A DNA stretch of 64,000 nucleotides from an uncultured Clostridia bacterium (GCA_946538975.1 CAMNHF010000002.1:1-64000), one strand, 5' to 3'; positions 26,417 to 35,384 are shown, counted from the first letter of the stretch. Numbers and translations: made by a program. The notes: a model not told the origin generated them from the letters alone.

Positions 26417-26434
26417 TGTGCCACCCCCGCGTCC

Positions 26435-26462
26435 ATTCTACACGAAAAACCGTCCATGTCCA
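26435..26462 (-). promoter_or_regulatory. Promoter for the LytTR-DUF3021-GNAT-PAP2 operon
   Basis: On the minus strand TGGACA (26462-26457) and TAGAAT (26440-26435) have a 16-base spacer, about 19 bases before the LytTR start codon. Confidence 0.6.
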
Positions 26463-26482
26463 CCCGCCGGCCTGTGACATGC

Positions 26483-26511
26483 AAAAAGCGGCGGGCAAGA
26501 TGCATCGCCGC
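26483..26511 (-). terminator. Terminator after the DinB-DUF3795 gene
   Basis: Read on the minus strand, GCGGCG and CGCCGC enclose a 12-base loop and are followed by TTTTT. It is about 100 bases downstream of the DUF3795 stop and just upstream of the LytTR promoter. Confidence 0.65.
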
Positions 26512-26608
26512 ATTTGGACAGTCAGCCGGTTCATCTCCGCACGCGGCGGCGCAGCTCATGCTTGCGATGTCCTGCCGGCAGCCGTGATCTCCGGGCCTGT
26601 GCATGCCC

Positions 26609-27664
26609 TCAGCTCTCCTCCAGCCTGCGCAGCGCTTCGCACCAGTCCTGGCCCAGGATCTCCTGCGCCTTTTCGAAATCGTACTTCGCGTGGAGGCGGC
26701 TCTGGAGCTGCAGGAAGGCTTTTTCGCCGTGCGCGCGGATGTAGAGCGCCTGGGCTCTGGCCGCGGCGGCGCCGTCGTTGGATGGGGTGTAAAAGCCCTT
26801 CTCGCAGCTTTCCAGCCGGTCGCAGCCCCAGCAGCCGACGATGCCCTTTGCCTGGCAGCAGGCCGCGTTGGGGCACTGGCCGTCCGGGGAAACCGTCGCG
26901 AAGGAGCAGGTGTTGTACACCGTCCGGCACGAGCCGCACCAGGCGCCCAGGAAGCAGTGATTGCAGGAAAGGCCGCAGTACGCGACGGGATTCACGCCCT
27001 TGCGCGCCAGCTTGCACAGCCGGTTCTTGATCCGCTGCATCGCCTCAACATGCATGATCCAGTGGCGGCTGAACGGCATCCGGATCAGCCCCAGCACATC
27101 CTTGCCACACCAGTAACCGATCAGCCAGGCCGCGCTCTCCGCTTCGCTGACGCAGCCGGTGCGGCGCAGCTTATCGGCCATGCCGCCGTCGAACCGACGC
27201 TTCAGATCGGCGGGGGAGAGCTGCCGCAGCATCTGGTCGGTGGACTCCTTCACCGCCTGGGCATAGCGGTACAGCGCCGGAATGTTCAGCTGCCGGGAGA
27301 ACGCAGCGATGGCCTCGCCGGAGAGCTCGTTGCCGGTGGTGATGAGCGGGGCGCCGACGGCCCCCTGAAAGCCCTGCGCGAACAGCACCTGCCGGTCCTC
27401 CGCGATCATCTCATGGGCCACAATATCCTCAATCCGGAAGATGTGCCAGATGGAGTAGGCCAGCGTCTTGCTGTGGTAGCCCTCCGCGCCGGCAAAGGGC
27501 ATCTGCGCGAACGCCTCCGCGGGGAAGGTCTGCACGATCTGCGTGACCTGCTCAAACAGGCTCTCCCGCAGCGCGAGGAGCTTGCCGATCCCGTCCGCGA
27601 AGGTGGCCTTCTTCGCCAGCAGGGCCTGCATCTCCCTGTTCATCTCAGACCAGCTTCTGTCCAT
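26609..27664 (-). CDS. DinB-like / DUF3795 two-domain protein
   Basis: The 351-residue product looks like a fusion. Residues 1-215 resemble a DinB-type four-helix metal-binding domain, with the AYSIWHIFRIEDIVAHEM helix carrying histidines. Residues 220-300 match the cysteine-rich DUF3795 module (VAYCGLSCNHCFLGAWCGSC, then CPNAACC and GCWGC), a likely zinc- or iron-sulfur-binding knuckle with more than ten cysteines. DinB-fold proteins often act as bacillithiol or mycothiol transferases or metal-dependent enzymes. No function can be fixed. AAGGAG precedes the start, and it is last in an operon with a RibD-like reductase and a GNAT gene. Confidence 0.78.
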   Translation of the reverse strand: MDRSWSEMNREMQALLAKKATFADGIGKLLALRESLFEQVTQIVQTFPAEAFAQMPFAGAEGYHSKTLAYSIWHIFRIEDIVAHEMIAEDRQVLFAQGFQGAVGAPLITTGNELSGEAIAAFSRQLNIPALYRYAQAVKESTDQMLRQLSPADLKRRFDGGMADKLRRTGCVSEAESAAWLIGYWCGKDVLGLIRMPFSRHWIMHVEAMQRIKNRLCKLARKGVNPVAYCGLSCNHCFLGAWCGSCRTVYNTCSFATVSPDGQCPNAACCQAKGIVGCWGCDRLESCEKGFYTPSNDGAAAARAQALYIRAHGEKAFLQLQSRLHAKYDFEKAQEILGQDWCEALRRLEES

Positions 27665-27688
27665 GTTCCGCTCCTTTCCGTAGGGCGC

Positions 27689-28390
27689 TCAGCCAATCAC
27701 CTGATAACGCAGCCGCACATAGGAAGCCTGCAGCGCGCGGGCCTCGATGAGCCGCAGCACGCCCAGCCTGGACAGCTCGTCCCGGGTCCGCAGGGAAGGC
27801 CCGTCGATCAGCGAGGCGGTGTCCCGGCCCCCGATCAGCACCGGCGCGACCACGATGTCCACGAAATCGAGCAGCTTTTCGCGCAGGAAGAGGGCGTTCA
27901 CCGTGCCGCCGGACTGCACGGTCAGCCGCTCGCAGCCGAAACGCGCTTTCAATTGGGTCAGCGCGTCCGAAAGCGACAGCGTTTCCTGATGCATGATGTG
28001 GAGATTGTCCGCGCGGACCCCGAAGGCCGGATGCGCCCGGTTTGTCGTGATCAGCACAAACTGCTCCGACTGGGCGCAGAAATACCGGACGCCCTGCTCC
28101 GTCAGATGATGAGTGTCCAGCAGGACGAAGGACACCGGCGTTCGCTCCGGTATTTCCCCGGTGTTGACGCCCATCTTCGCCTGCACGCGCCCTGTGTTGA
28201 AGGACCACAGGTCGGTGGTCTGCTCCAGCTCATAGTACTGGTGCAGGCCCTCTCTCAGCCCCGCGATCCGGGGGAAATCCCGGTCCACGTCCAGCTCGTC
28301 CGCCGCGCCGGTGCTGATCTTGCCGTCGACAGACATCAGCATGAACAGCGTGGTGACGGGGCGGCTCATCATCTCAGACGGCCCGTGCAT
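27689..28390 (-). CDS. RibD C-terminal / dihydrofolate reductase-like NAD(P)H reductase
   Basis: This 233-residue protein has the RibD_C/DHFR-like fold: FMLMSVDGKIST at the N-terminus, LVTTNRAHP-type nucleotide region (VLITTNRAH), LTVQSGGTVNALFL and VVAPVLIGG. Family members reduce the riboflavin intermediate when fused to a deaminase; standalone copies like this have unknown substrates. The start at 28390 is set by AAGGAGG nine bases upstream, removing 31 track residues. It is the middle gene of the GNAT / RibD-like / DUF3795 unit. Confidence 0.82.
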   Translation of the reverse strand: MHGPSEMMSRPVTTLFMLMSVDGKISTGAADELDVDRDFPRIAGLREGLHQYYELEQTTDLWSFNTGRVQAKMGVNTGEIPERTPVSFVLLDTHHLTEQGVRYFCAQSEQFVLITTNRAHPAFGVRADNLHIMHQETLSLSDALTQLKARFGCERLTVQSGGTVNALFLREKLLDFVDIVVAPVLIGGRDTASLIDGPSLRTRDELSRLGVLRLIEARALQASYVRLRYQVIG

Positions 28391-28479
28391 TGTCTTTCCC
28401 TCCTTGTGCCGCGGAAGCGCCGCTGCGGCATCGGCAGCTCTTTCGGAAGAAGCGGGGCAGCCGACCGGGAACGGCAGCC

Positions 28480-28983
28480 TCACGGCGCGCCGGACGCAAG
28501 GGCTTTCTCATAGCAGAGAAAATGCTGCTGATACAGCTCGCACTCGCCGGCCACGCGGAAGCCGATGTGGGCGTAGGAGCGGATGGCCTTGGCATTCTCC
28601 CGGTTCACGAGGATGTGCACGCTCCTGAAGCCCCGCGCCCGCAGCACGCCCAGCATGTGGGCAACCATCCGCTGCGCCAGCCCCTGATTCTGGCAGGCGG
28701 GTGTGACGGCCAGCCGCGCGAACTCGCCGCCGGGCTGCAGGGCGGGCGTCCAGCAGTCCAGCCGGTTGACATCCTCGTCCTCCTCCACGGAGATGGCCGC
28801 GATGATCCTGCCCGTCTCATCCTTCATCACGAAGAGCCCCTGCCGGGCCAGGTCGGCCGCAATCGTGTCCGGGCCGGGGTAGTCTTCGTTCCAGAAGCAG
28901 TGCTCCCGCCCGAGCTGCTCGCGGTACAGGCACAGCACGTCCTCCGCGTCCTGCGGCCCGGCCATCACGATTTGATACGCCAT
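28480..28983 (-). CDS. GNAT family N-acetyltransferase
   Basis: This 167-residue protein has a complete GNAT core: EFARLAVTPACQNQGLAQRMVAHML (acetyl-CoA pyrophosphate loop QNQGLA, about 97-102) and VNRENAKAIRSYAHIGF as the C-terminal signature. The ATG at 28983 has a 7-base spacer from GGGAGGGG and is preferred over the GTG at 28986. It is the first gene after a near-perfect promoter. The substrate is unknown. Confidence 0.87.
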   Translation of the reverse strand: MAYQIVMAGPQDAEDVLCLYREQLGREHCFWNEDYPGPDTIAADLARQGLFVMKDETGRIIAAISVEEDEDVNRLDCWTPALQPGGEFARLAVTPACQNQGLAQRMVAHMLGVLRARGFRSVHILVNRENAKAIRSYAHIGFRVAGECELYQQHFLCYEKALASGAP

Positions 28984-29104
28984 CACGACGCCCCTCCCTG
29001 ATCCGTCCTGACCAGGCTTGCCGCTGCGCGCCGGCAGGATTTCTTTCTAAATCTGCCCCGGGACTGGTGAGCCTCCCGAAAAACGAAGCCAACAACTGTT
29101 TTCC

Positions 29105-29133
29105 ATTATAAGGAACAGGGAGGCAGATGTCAA
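29105..29133 (-). promoter_or_regulatory. Sigma-A promoter for the GNAT / RibD-like / DinB-DUF3795 operon
   Basis: TTGACA (29133-29128) and TATAAT (29110-29105) are both perfect, with a 17-base spacer. The untranslated leader is about 115 bases with no gene; no riboswitch was recognised in it. Confidence 0.88.
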
Positions 29134-29212
29134 TCCGCTCACGGCGGCTGCGCTTCATTGTTCGTGCTCATCGTTGGCCGAGGGCTGGCTATGGGGCGGA
29201 CAGGGGAATGAG

Positions 29213-29266
29213 AAAAACGGGCTGCGCATCGGGCGGCGCCATGGGGGCGCGCTGATTCGCAGTCCG
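29213..29266 (-). terminator. Terminator after the GH2 gene
   Basis: Read on the minus strand, a 9-pair stem (CGGACTGCG with CGCAGCCCG, one G-U) with an internal GCGCC/GGCGC hairpin is followed by TTTTTCTC. It begins 15 bases after the GH2 stop. Confidence 0.7.
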
Positions 29267-29281
29267 CTTTGCGTTTCGGGT

Positions 29282-31678
29282 TTATGCGGTTGTATCCGGC
29301 TCCGGAGCGGCGCTGATCTTCACTTCCGCCGCTCCGAACTCGGAATCGGCCTTCAGCGTGACATCGCCGTGCACCTCGATGATGGCCAGCGCCTCGCCAT
29401 AGTAGGTGTCGCAGATGCTGCCCAGATAGTCCAGCTCATAGTAGGGACAGGCGCTGCCGCAGGCGAGCAGCTTCCCGCCGTCGACGGTCAGGCTGATCCT
29501 GGCGCGCTCGGTCACCTTTGTGATGCCGCTGTCGTCGGTCAGCCGCAGCCGGACGAAGGCGAGATGGCCCTTTCCGACGGCAGGCGCCTCCGGCTCCAGA
29601 CGGAGACGGGTTTCGTTTGCGGCAGAGCACAGGCGGTCGCGGCCGATCTCCCTGCCGTCGGCGTCCAGGGCGGCGGCCTCCAGCACACCCGCCTCATAGG
29701 GGACGCGGAAGCGCCAGACGCAGTTCTTTTTGTCCTTCCGGCCCGCGATCGTGCGGCCGTTCAGCTTCAGCACCAGGGAGGCGCAGCGGGCGTAGACCTC
29801 TACGTCCGCCGTGCGGCCTTCGCAGCCTGGGTAGGACCAGCTGCGCATCGCGTTGGTCATCTTCCAGGCGGAGGGGCTGTGCTTGCCCTGATGGCAGAGG
29901 GGCCGCACGGCGATGAAGGGGCCGCTTTCCCGCTCCAGGGCCACCCGGGTATAATAGGCCTCGCCCAGCGGCTTGCCGGTGAGATCAATGCGGCCGCTGC
30001 CGGCGGTGATCCAGCCGGGGCCCTGGTCGAAGCTGGGGGCGTAGTCCGGGTACTCCCACGCGCCGATCATCACCTCGCCCAGGTAGTCGATGCCGGCCCA
30101 GACAAAGTCGCCGAGAATGCGCGGCTCCTTTTTCGCGATCTCCCAGAAGCGGAAGGCATCGGCACAGAAGGTCTCGGAGCCCAGGATCAGCCGGTCGGGA
30201 TAGCGCCGCAGATCCCGCTCGTAGCGCTTCTCGCCGTAATTGTAGCCGGCGATGTCCATGGCCGCGAAGGCGTCCCGGGTATGGACATCTGAGCCGTGCA
30301 GGGTCGCGCCGAACTTCATGAAGTCCGCGCCCAGCAGCCCAGCCAGATCGTTGAAGAACTTGGAGCCGGTCGACCGCTCCTTGGCTTTCTTGCCCGCGGC
30401 CTTCGCCTTCGCATTGCGGGCGGCTTCCTTTGCCGCCTTTTCGTCGGAATACTGGCCGAAGCCGATGGCATTCAGGAAATTGAAGAAGATGTTGATGCCG
30501 CAGGTGACGGGGCGGGTGGCGTCGAGGCTGTGCAGGTATTCGGTCATCTCGCGGGTGAGGGCGATGCCCCGCGCCTGCGCCGTCTCCGCCACCTCGTTGC
30601 CGGTGGAGTAGAGGATCACACAGGGATGGCAGTAGTCCTTGTCCACCAGATCGGCCAGATCCCGCTGCCACCACTGCGCGAAGTCATTGGCGTAGTCGTA
30701 CTGGGTCTTGTGGATGTACCACATATCCACATACTCATCCATGACCAGCATGCCGAGGCGGTCGCAGATCTCCAGGGCCGTCTTGGAGCAGGGGTTGTGG
30801 GCGGAGCGGATGGCGTTGTAGCCGTTTTCCATCAGCAGGCGAACCCGGCGCTCCACCGCGTCGGGATGGCAGGCGGCGCCCAGCAGGCCGTTGTCGTGGT
30901 GGATGCAGGCGCCGCGAAGGATCACCCGCTCGCCGTTGATCTTGAGGCCGTCCCGCCCCCAGCTGAGGGTGCGCGCGCCGAAGCGCTCCTCCGCCGTGTC
31001 ATCGGCATAGCGGACCCGGCAGGTGTACAGCTTCGGGGCCTCCGGGGACCAGGGGAGGGCACCGGGGAGCTCCAGCTCGAAGCTGCGTCCGTCCCCCGCT
31101 GCGCCGGCCAGCACCTTTCCGCCATCGCGGATCTCCACGGCGACCGGCCCGTCCCCGCTGGTTTTCACGTCCACGCGAATCTTCACGGGCCGCACGGAAA
31201 GGGTCGTGATCTTCACGCCGTTCAGCGCAATGTGCCGCTTTCCGCTGCGCCACAGCCGCACGGGGCGGTATATGCCCGCGCCGGAGTACCAGCGCGAGTT
31301 GGGCTGATCGGCGTTGCGGGCGATGACCTCCACCGTGTTTTCCCCCGCGTGGACAAAGGCACCGCAGTCCACATAAAAGTTCGTGTAGCCGTAGGGGCGG
31401 AAGCCGGCCTTCTGCCCGTTGATGCGCACCTCCGCGTTGCGGTAGACGCCCTCGAATTCCAGCACGAGGCAGCCGGCCAGATCCGCTTCGGAGAGGGTGA
31501 AGCGCTTCGCGTAGAGGTAATCGTGTCCCTCAAACCAGCTGCCGTTCAGGCCGCTCGCCGCCTCGTGCGTGCGCTTCTCCCGGAGCATGGCGTCATCGGG
31601 AATGGAGACAGGCCGGCCTTCGCCCGCTTCCTCCAGGTGACGGCAGGTCCAGCCGTCGTGAAACAGTTCGCTCAGCAT
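29282..31678 (-). CDS. Glycoside hydrolase family 2 (beta-galactosidase/beta-glucuronidase-like)
   Basis: GH2 enzymes remove terminal beta-linked sugars. The 798-residue protein has the N-terminal jelly-roll (EVRINGQKAGFRPYGYTNF), an immunoglobulin-like domain (about 170-265) and the TIM barrel. Barrel motifs are GACIHHDNGLLG, NAIRSAHNP, the acid/base STGNEVAET (Glu near 361) and the probable nucleophile LGSETFCAD (Glu near 500). A lysine/alanine-rich loop (KAAKEAARNAKAKAAGKKAK) interrupts the barrel. Two Ig-like domains follow. There is no signal peptide, so it is cytoplasmic. The 5' end and leader are duplicated at 37556-38251. The exact sugar specificity cannot be read. Confidence 0.9.
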   Translation of the reverse strand: MLSELFHDGWTCRHLEEAGEGRPVSIPDDAMLREKRTHEAASGLNGSWFEGHDYLYAKRFTLSEADLAGCLVLEFEGVYRNAEVRINGQKAGFRPYGYTNFYVDCGAFVHAGENTVEVIARNADQPNSRWYSGAGIYRPVRLWRSGKRHIALNGVKITTLSVRPVKIRVDVKTSGDGPVAVEIRDGGKVLAGAAGDGRSFELELPGALPWSPEAPKLYTCRVRYADDTAEERFGARTLSWGRDGLKINGERVILRGACIHHDNGLLGAACHPDAVERRVRLLMENGYNAIRSAHNPCSKTALEICDRLGMLVMDEYVDMWYIHKTQYDYANDFAQWWQRDLADLVDKDYCHPCVILYSTGNEVAETAQARGIALTREMTEYLHSLDATRPVTCGINIFFNFLNAIGFGQYSDEKAAKEAARNAKAKAAGKKAKERSTGSKFFNDLAGLLGADFMKFGATLHGSDVHTRDAFAAMDIAGYNYGEKRYERDLRRYPDRLILGSETFCADAFRFWEIAKKEPRILGDFVWAGIDYLGEVMIGAWEYPDYAPSFDQGPGWITAGSGRIDLTGKPLGEAYYTRVALERESGPFIAVRPLCHQGKHSPSAWKMTNAMRSWSYPGCEGRTADVEVYARCASLVLKLNGRTIAGRKDKKNCVWRFRVPYEAGVLEAAALDADGREIGRDRLCSAANETRLRLEPEAPAVGKGHLAFVRLRLTDDSGITKVTERARISLTVDGGKLLACGSACPYYELDYLGSICDTYYGEALAIIEVHGDVTLKADSEFGAAEVKISAAPEPDTTA

Positions 31679-31747
31679 GGGTATGCCTCCTTGCGGCGTT
31701 TGAATCCGGCGCTTGAATCGCCCGTTCGGGGAACAGGCACTGTCAGG

Positions 31748-31776
31748 ATCTTACGTCTGCGGCGCAGCCGGGGCAA
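31748..31776 (-). promoter_or_regulatory. Possible promoter for GH2
   Basis: TTGCCC (31776-31771) and TAAGAT (31753-31748) have a 17-base spacer. The same sequence occurs in the duplicate at 38055-38083. Confidence 0.45.
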
Positions 31777-31822
31777 GGCGGACAGCACAGATTGCCGCTT
31801 TCCCGGCGTATTCTGTGAGAAA

Positions 31823-31850
31823 GGGCGGCAGTCCGTGCAGACCGCCGCCC
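31823..31850 (-). terminator. Hairpin terminator after the small membrane protein gene
   Basis: GGGCGG...CCGCCC, with inner GTC/GAC, forms a tight stem 21 bases after the stop codon. On the minus strand it is followed by TTTCTC, a weak T tract. The copy is at 38130-38157. Confidence 0.55.
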
Positions 31851-31871
31851 CGGGAAGCGTGCCGAATGGAA

Positions 31872-32267
31872 TCAGGCCTTGGATTTCTTCATGAAGCAGG
31901 CCGCGACGGCGGTGATGATGGCCGCGATGCTGACGCCGGCCAGGGTGTAGTTCAGCCCCGCCAGCTCCGGCAGGCCGACCATCTTGATGCCGTTCATGGA
32001 TTCCGCGATGTTCCAGATGCCGTCAGAGAACACGGTGATGCACACATAGGCCAGGGCTGCCGCGCCGAGAATGCCGGTGAAATCGGTCCAGGGCTTCTCG
32101 CCCAGGAGGGAGGCCGCCTCGCACAGGATCGCCACGACGGCCGCGGCCCACACCAGGCCCTGCACCACGCCGCCCTGGGCGCTGTAGACAATCAGCAGGA
32201 TGAAGGTCACCACCGCCAGCACGCAGGTGACGGCCGCGAAATAGAAGCCAGTGCTCTTGTTTTTCAT
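31872..32267 (-). CDS. Small four-helix membrane protein, unknown function
   Basis: The 131-residue product has four hydrophobic segments (about 11-30, 36-56, 65-85 and 105-125; FYFAAVTCVLAVVTFILLIVY, then SIAAIITAVAACF) and ends in KKSKA. Helix-loop topology suggests both ends face the cytoplasm. The start at 32267 follows AGGAGATCCAACC. It lies 33 bases after the membrane-bound GH3 gene and before GH2. It may be a membrane partner of the GH3 enzyme; I know of no characterised family. The last 24 codons are present again in the duplicate at 38179. Confidence 0.75.
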   Translation of the reverse strand: MKNKSTGFYFAAVTCVLAVVTFILLIVYSAQGGVVQGLVWAAAVVAILCEAASLLGEKPWTDFTGILGAAALAYVCITVFSDGIWNIAESMNGIKMVGLPELAGLNYTLAGVSIAAIITAVAACFMKKSKA

Positions 32268-32300
32268 GGTTGGATCTCCTTTCCTCATGTCGTCTCCGGG

Positions 32301-35300
32301 TCAGGCGCTCCGGCGGGTCTTCATCTTGGAGAAGATCAGCAGGGCCAGGCTCAGCAGGGCCAGAATGGCGGAGCAGATGATGGTGGCGTTGATGGCGGTC
32401 GCCCACCAGGGGGTGATGTGCTCAATCACGGAGGTGGAGGAGTAACCGTTGGCGATGACAGAGCGGCTGATGGCGTATTCCCAGCTGATGGCCGCCTCCT
32501 TCAGGAGGTTCAGCAGGTGGCCGTCGTCGGTCTCCCGGGCCTTGTTCAGAACCCAGGTGCCGTGGCCGCCCACGCCGTCCAGGCACCATTCCTGGGTGCC
32601 GGCCGCCAGGACTTCCGCCGCGTGATTCTTGTAGCCGCCGTCGGTGTATTCGCCGAAGCAGGGCGCTGCGTCCGTATCGATGGCGCCATACCAGCCCCAC
32701 TCGTTCCGGAGCACCTGGGTGTTCAGCGCGTAGCTGGCGGAGGACCACTTCAGGCCCAGCCGCTCGAAGGACTGCATGATGCCGCCGGCATTGGCCACGC
32801 GCACGGAGCCCTCAAAGGCGCGGAGGCTGCCCTCACGGAAGGCCTGCTCGTTGAAGAAGCAGGTGAGGCCTTCACGGTAGAATTCCTGATCGTTGCCCAC
32901 AAAATGCTTGGGAGCGGCATGGGAGCCGGTCTTCTCGGTGGCGATGACTTCCGCAGCGCCGGCCAGGTAGTTCAGGGTCGGGCACTCGGACATGTACTCG
33001 AAGTTGCGGCCGCCGAAGGGGGTGCGGTGCAGGTCGTTGCCCACGTTGTAGTTAATCATGAAGTTGGCCCACATGCCGTCCTCGCCCATCATCGTGCCGC
33101 GGCCTTCGATGATGTCATAGCTGAAGGAGCCCACCATGATCGGGTTGGAGCAGTAGCGGACGGTGGGCACGGTGGTTTCCTCGCCGTTCACCGTCACGGG
33201 GATGGGATAATTGCCGCCCACGGAGTCGCAGCCGTCGCCCACGGCGAAGGAGGGGGAGAGCTCGCCCACGGCGGGGCAGGAGAAGCTCTCGGCGGTGGCG
33301 TTGGGCAGATCCTCCACCTTCAGCTGGTGGATGAACAGGTTCCAGGTCTCGGTGTCGCTCAGGGGCACATCCTTCATATGGGCCAGGTTCAGGCCGCTGT
33401 TCACGCCGAAGCCGGCGGCGGCCTCCGCGAAGGTGGGTGCGTCCGCGGGCTTCTCATACCATTCGCCGTCCAGCACGTCCATCATTTCCTGGGTCGCGCT
33501 GACGACGGTCTGGCTGACGGGATAGGTGCCGGCCCAATCGCTGCGGCTCAGATAGGTGCCGGCGCCGGGAACCCAGTAGTTGAGATCGCAGTCCGCGAAC
33601 TGGTTGGTAACCGCCACGCCGTTGGCGCCGGTGCGGTACTTCTCGCTGTCGAAGCTCTGGCTCCACTTGTAGCTCCGGGCGCTGACACCCTCGGCGGTCA
33701 TGCCGTTTTCGACGGTGTAGCCCTGGGCCGCCAGGATGTTGTTCAGCGCGTCATGCACGTCGTCGCCGATGGCCAGGTAGTAGTCGCCCTCGGAGAGGAT
33801 GTAGCCGCCCTCGCCGCCGTTGGCCGTCACGTCGTAGCTGGCCAGCAGGTACTTGTCCACGGTGATCGTGATCGTCTCGGACGCGCCGGGCTGGAGCAGG
33901 GCGGTCTTGCCGAAGCCTGCCAGGGCGATGGCGGATTTCTCCACCTTGTGCTCCTTCTCATAGGCGCCGTAGGGCGTCTGCACGTAGAGCTGCACCACGC
34001 TCTTGCCGGCCGTGCTGCCGGTGTTCTTCACGGTCACCTTGGCAGTCAGCTGATCGTCCGCGACGGTTACGCTGTCCAGGGTCTGCTCGAAGGTGGTGTA
34101 GGAGAGACCGAAGCCGAAGGGATACTGCACCTCGGCCGCGTAGTCCCATTTCTCGGCGCCCGGGAGCGCGCCGGCCTTGTCGGCGGCGTTGCCCTGGCCC
34201 ATGACGGCGTCCGCATAGCGGGTCTCATAGTAGCGGTAGCCGATGTAGATGTTCTCCGCCTGGAAGGACATGTAGTCGGAGCTCTCGTCCTCGCCGATCG
34301 CGGCGTGGATCGCGTCCACATTCGCGAAGAGCGGGGAGTCCGTGCCCGAGTTCACGACGGCGGGCGCGGAGAGGGAATTGGTGGCGTAGGTGTCGGTCAG
34401 GCGGCCGGAGGGGTTCACGACGCCGCGGAGAATCTCCGCCACGCCCACGAAGCCCTGATGGCCGGGATAGCCGATGTACAGGATCGCGTCCGCGTACTGG
34501 GCGATCTCATGCACTTCCATCTGGTAGGGGCTGTTCAGCAGCACGATGACCTTGGAGAAGTTGGCCCGGGCCAGCTCCAGCAGATCGCGCTCGTTCTTAT
34601 GTAGGGCCAGGGCGCTGATGGGGCCCTCGGCGCCGCCCACGTCGTCCTTGTCCTTCATCAGGAGATCCGTGCCTTCCGCGCCTTCACGGGTGAAGACCAC
34701 GATGGCCGCGTCGCTGTAATCGGCGTAGGACGCAGCATACTGCTCATAATAGGCCCGGTTCTCCTCGGTGCCGGCGGCAGAGCCGTTCACCTGGATGGAC
34801 GAGCCGCCCCAGGGGGTCGTGCTCAGCACGCCGCGGGCCGCGGTGCCGCCCTGCAGGCCGGTCCACAGCGTACCGTTGACTTCGAAGCCCTGGCCTTCCA
34901 GCGCCGTCTTCAGGTCCACGGAGTTCACCGCGCCGTTCTTCACCTTGGTGCCGGCGGAGGAAGCCTGATAGGCCGGATCCACCGCGCCGTGACCGAAGAC
35001 GGAGACCTTCACCGCATCCGTGAGCGGCAGCACGCCGTCTTTGTTCATCAGCAGGGCCGCACCCTCGCGCATCTCGTTCCGGTTCTGCTCCAGGGCCGCC
35101 TCGATGGCCTTGGCCTGGGCCGCCGGATCGTCAAACGCGCCGAACTGGCTCTTGAAGTAGACCGTGTCCGCGGGCGCTTCGCCCTTTTCCACCACAACGG
35201 CGGTGTTGATGCCCAGCTGGGTGTTGATGTAGCTGCCGTTGGCCGTAGCCAGGGTGTTGCCCACCAGGGCAATCACCAGAATGACAGCGAAGAGCGCCGT

Positions 35301-35330
35301 CAGGCCGGACCACAGTTTCGAGTTCTTCAA
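32301..35330 (-). CDS. Glycoside hydrolase family 3, reversed domain order, membrane-anchored at both ends
   Basis: GH3 enzymes are retaining beta-glucosidases or xylosidases. The 1009-residue protein starts with a membrane span (about 8-28). It then has the GH3 alpha/beta sandwich domain (90-320; LLMNKDGVLPL, YPGHQGFVGVAEILRGVVNPSGRL), a fibronectin-III-like domain (about 405-520; YPFGFGLSYTTFEQ) and only afterwards the catalytic barrel. Barrel motifs are GRGTMMGEDG, APKHFVGND and the nucleophile region YGAIDTDAA near 888. A C-terminal span (about 975-998) ends in KMKTRRSA. This is the permuted order known for some ruminal GH3 enzymes. The chosen start is a TTG with GGGAGG 9 bases upstream; an ATG at 35357 is the alternative. 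Confidence 0.88.
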   Translation of the reverse strand: MKNSKLWSGLTALFAVILVIALVGNTLATANGSYINTQLGINTAVVVEKGEAPADTVYFKSQFGAFDDPAAQAKAIEAALEQNRNEMREGAALLMNKDGVLPLTDAVKVSVFGHGAVDPAYQASSAGTKVKNGAVNSVDLKTALEGQGFEVNGTLWTGLQGGTAARGVLSTTPWGGSSIQVNGSAAGTEENRAYYEQYAASYADYSDAAIVVFTREGAEGTDLLMKDKDDVGGAEGPISALALHKNERDLLELARANFSKVIVLLNSPYQMEVHEIAQYADAILYIGYPGHQGFVGVAEILRGVVNPSGRLTDTYATNSLSAPAVVNSGTDSPLFANVDAIHAAIGEDESSDYMSFQAENIYIGYRYYETRYADAVMGQGNAADKAGALPGAEKWDYAAEVQYPFGFGLSYTTFEQTLDSVTVADDQLTAKVTVKNTGSTAGKSVVQLYVQTPYGAYEKEHKVEKSAIALAGFGKTALLQPGASETITITVDKYLLASYDVTANGGEGGYILSEGDYYLAIGDDVHDALNNILAAQGYTVENGMTAEGVSARSYKWSQSFDSEKYRTGANGVAVTNQFADCDLNYWVPGAGTYLSRSDWAGTYPVSQTVVSATQEMMDVLDGEWYEKPADAPTFAEAAAGFGVNSGLNLAHMKDVPLSDTETWNLFIHQLKVEDLPNATAESFSCPAVGELSPSFAVGDGCDSVGGNYPIPVTVNGEETTVPTVRYCSNPIMVGSFSYDIIEGRGTMMGEDGMWANFMINYNVGNDLHRTPFGGRNFEYMSECPTLNYLAGAAEVIATEKTGSHAAPKHFVGNDQEFYREGLTCFFNEQAFREGSLRAFEGSVRVANAGGIMQSFERLGLKWSSASYALNTQVLRNEWGWYGAIDTDAAPCFGEYTDGGYKNHAAEVLAAGTQEWCLDGVGGHGTWVLNKARETDDGHLLNLLKEAAISWEYAISRSVIANGYSSTSVIEHITPWWATAINATIICSAILALLSLALLIFSKMKTRRSA
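32605..32688. repeat. GH3 segment copied into the duplicate at 38246-38329
   Basis: Bases 32611-32688 align without gaps to 38252-38329, with around five mismatches. The junction with the other duplicated segment is the 6-base word GCCAGG shared by 32605-32610 and 31939-31944. Confidence 0.9.
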
Positions 35331-35384
35331 AACAGATCGCCTCCCTTTTCCGTCCATGGATGCATCCATCCATTTGCTGCCCCC

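Larger units (their letters stand above)
31249..31944. repeat. Source copy of a 696-bp duplication (GH2 5' end to small membrane gene 3' end)
   Basis: This segment is repeated collinearly without indels at 37556-38251 (offset 6307). By eye there are about six substitutions, five of them in the first 125 bases. It contains the first 143 or so codons of GH2, its leader and promoter, and the last 24 codons of the small membrane protein gene. Confidence 0.95.

Noticed and set aside
31713-34604. 963-codon plus-strand ORF opposite GH3
   Set aside because: Antisense shadow of GH3 with alanine/glycine/valine/histidine-rich translation and no recognisable domain.
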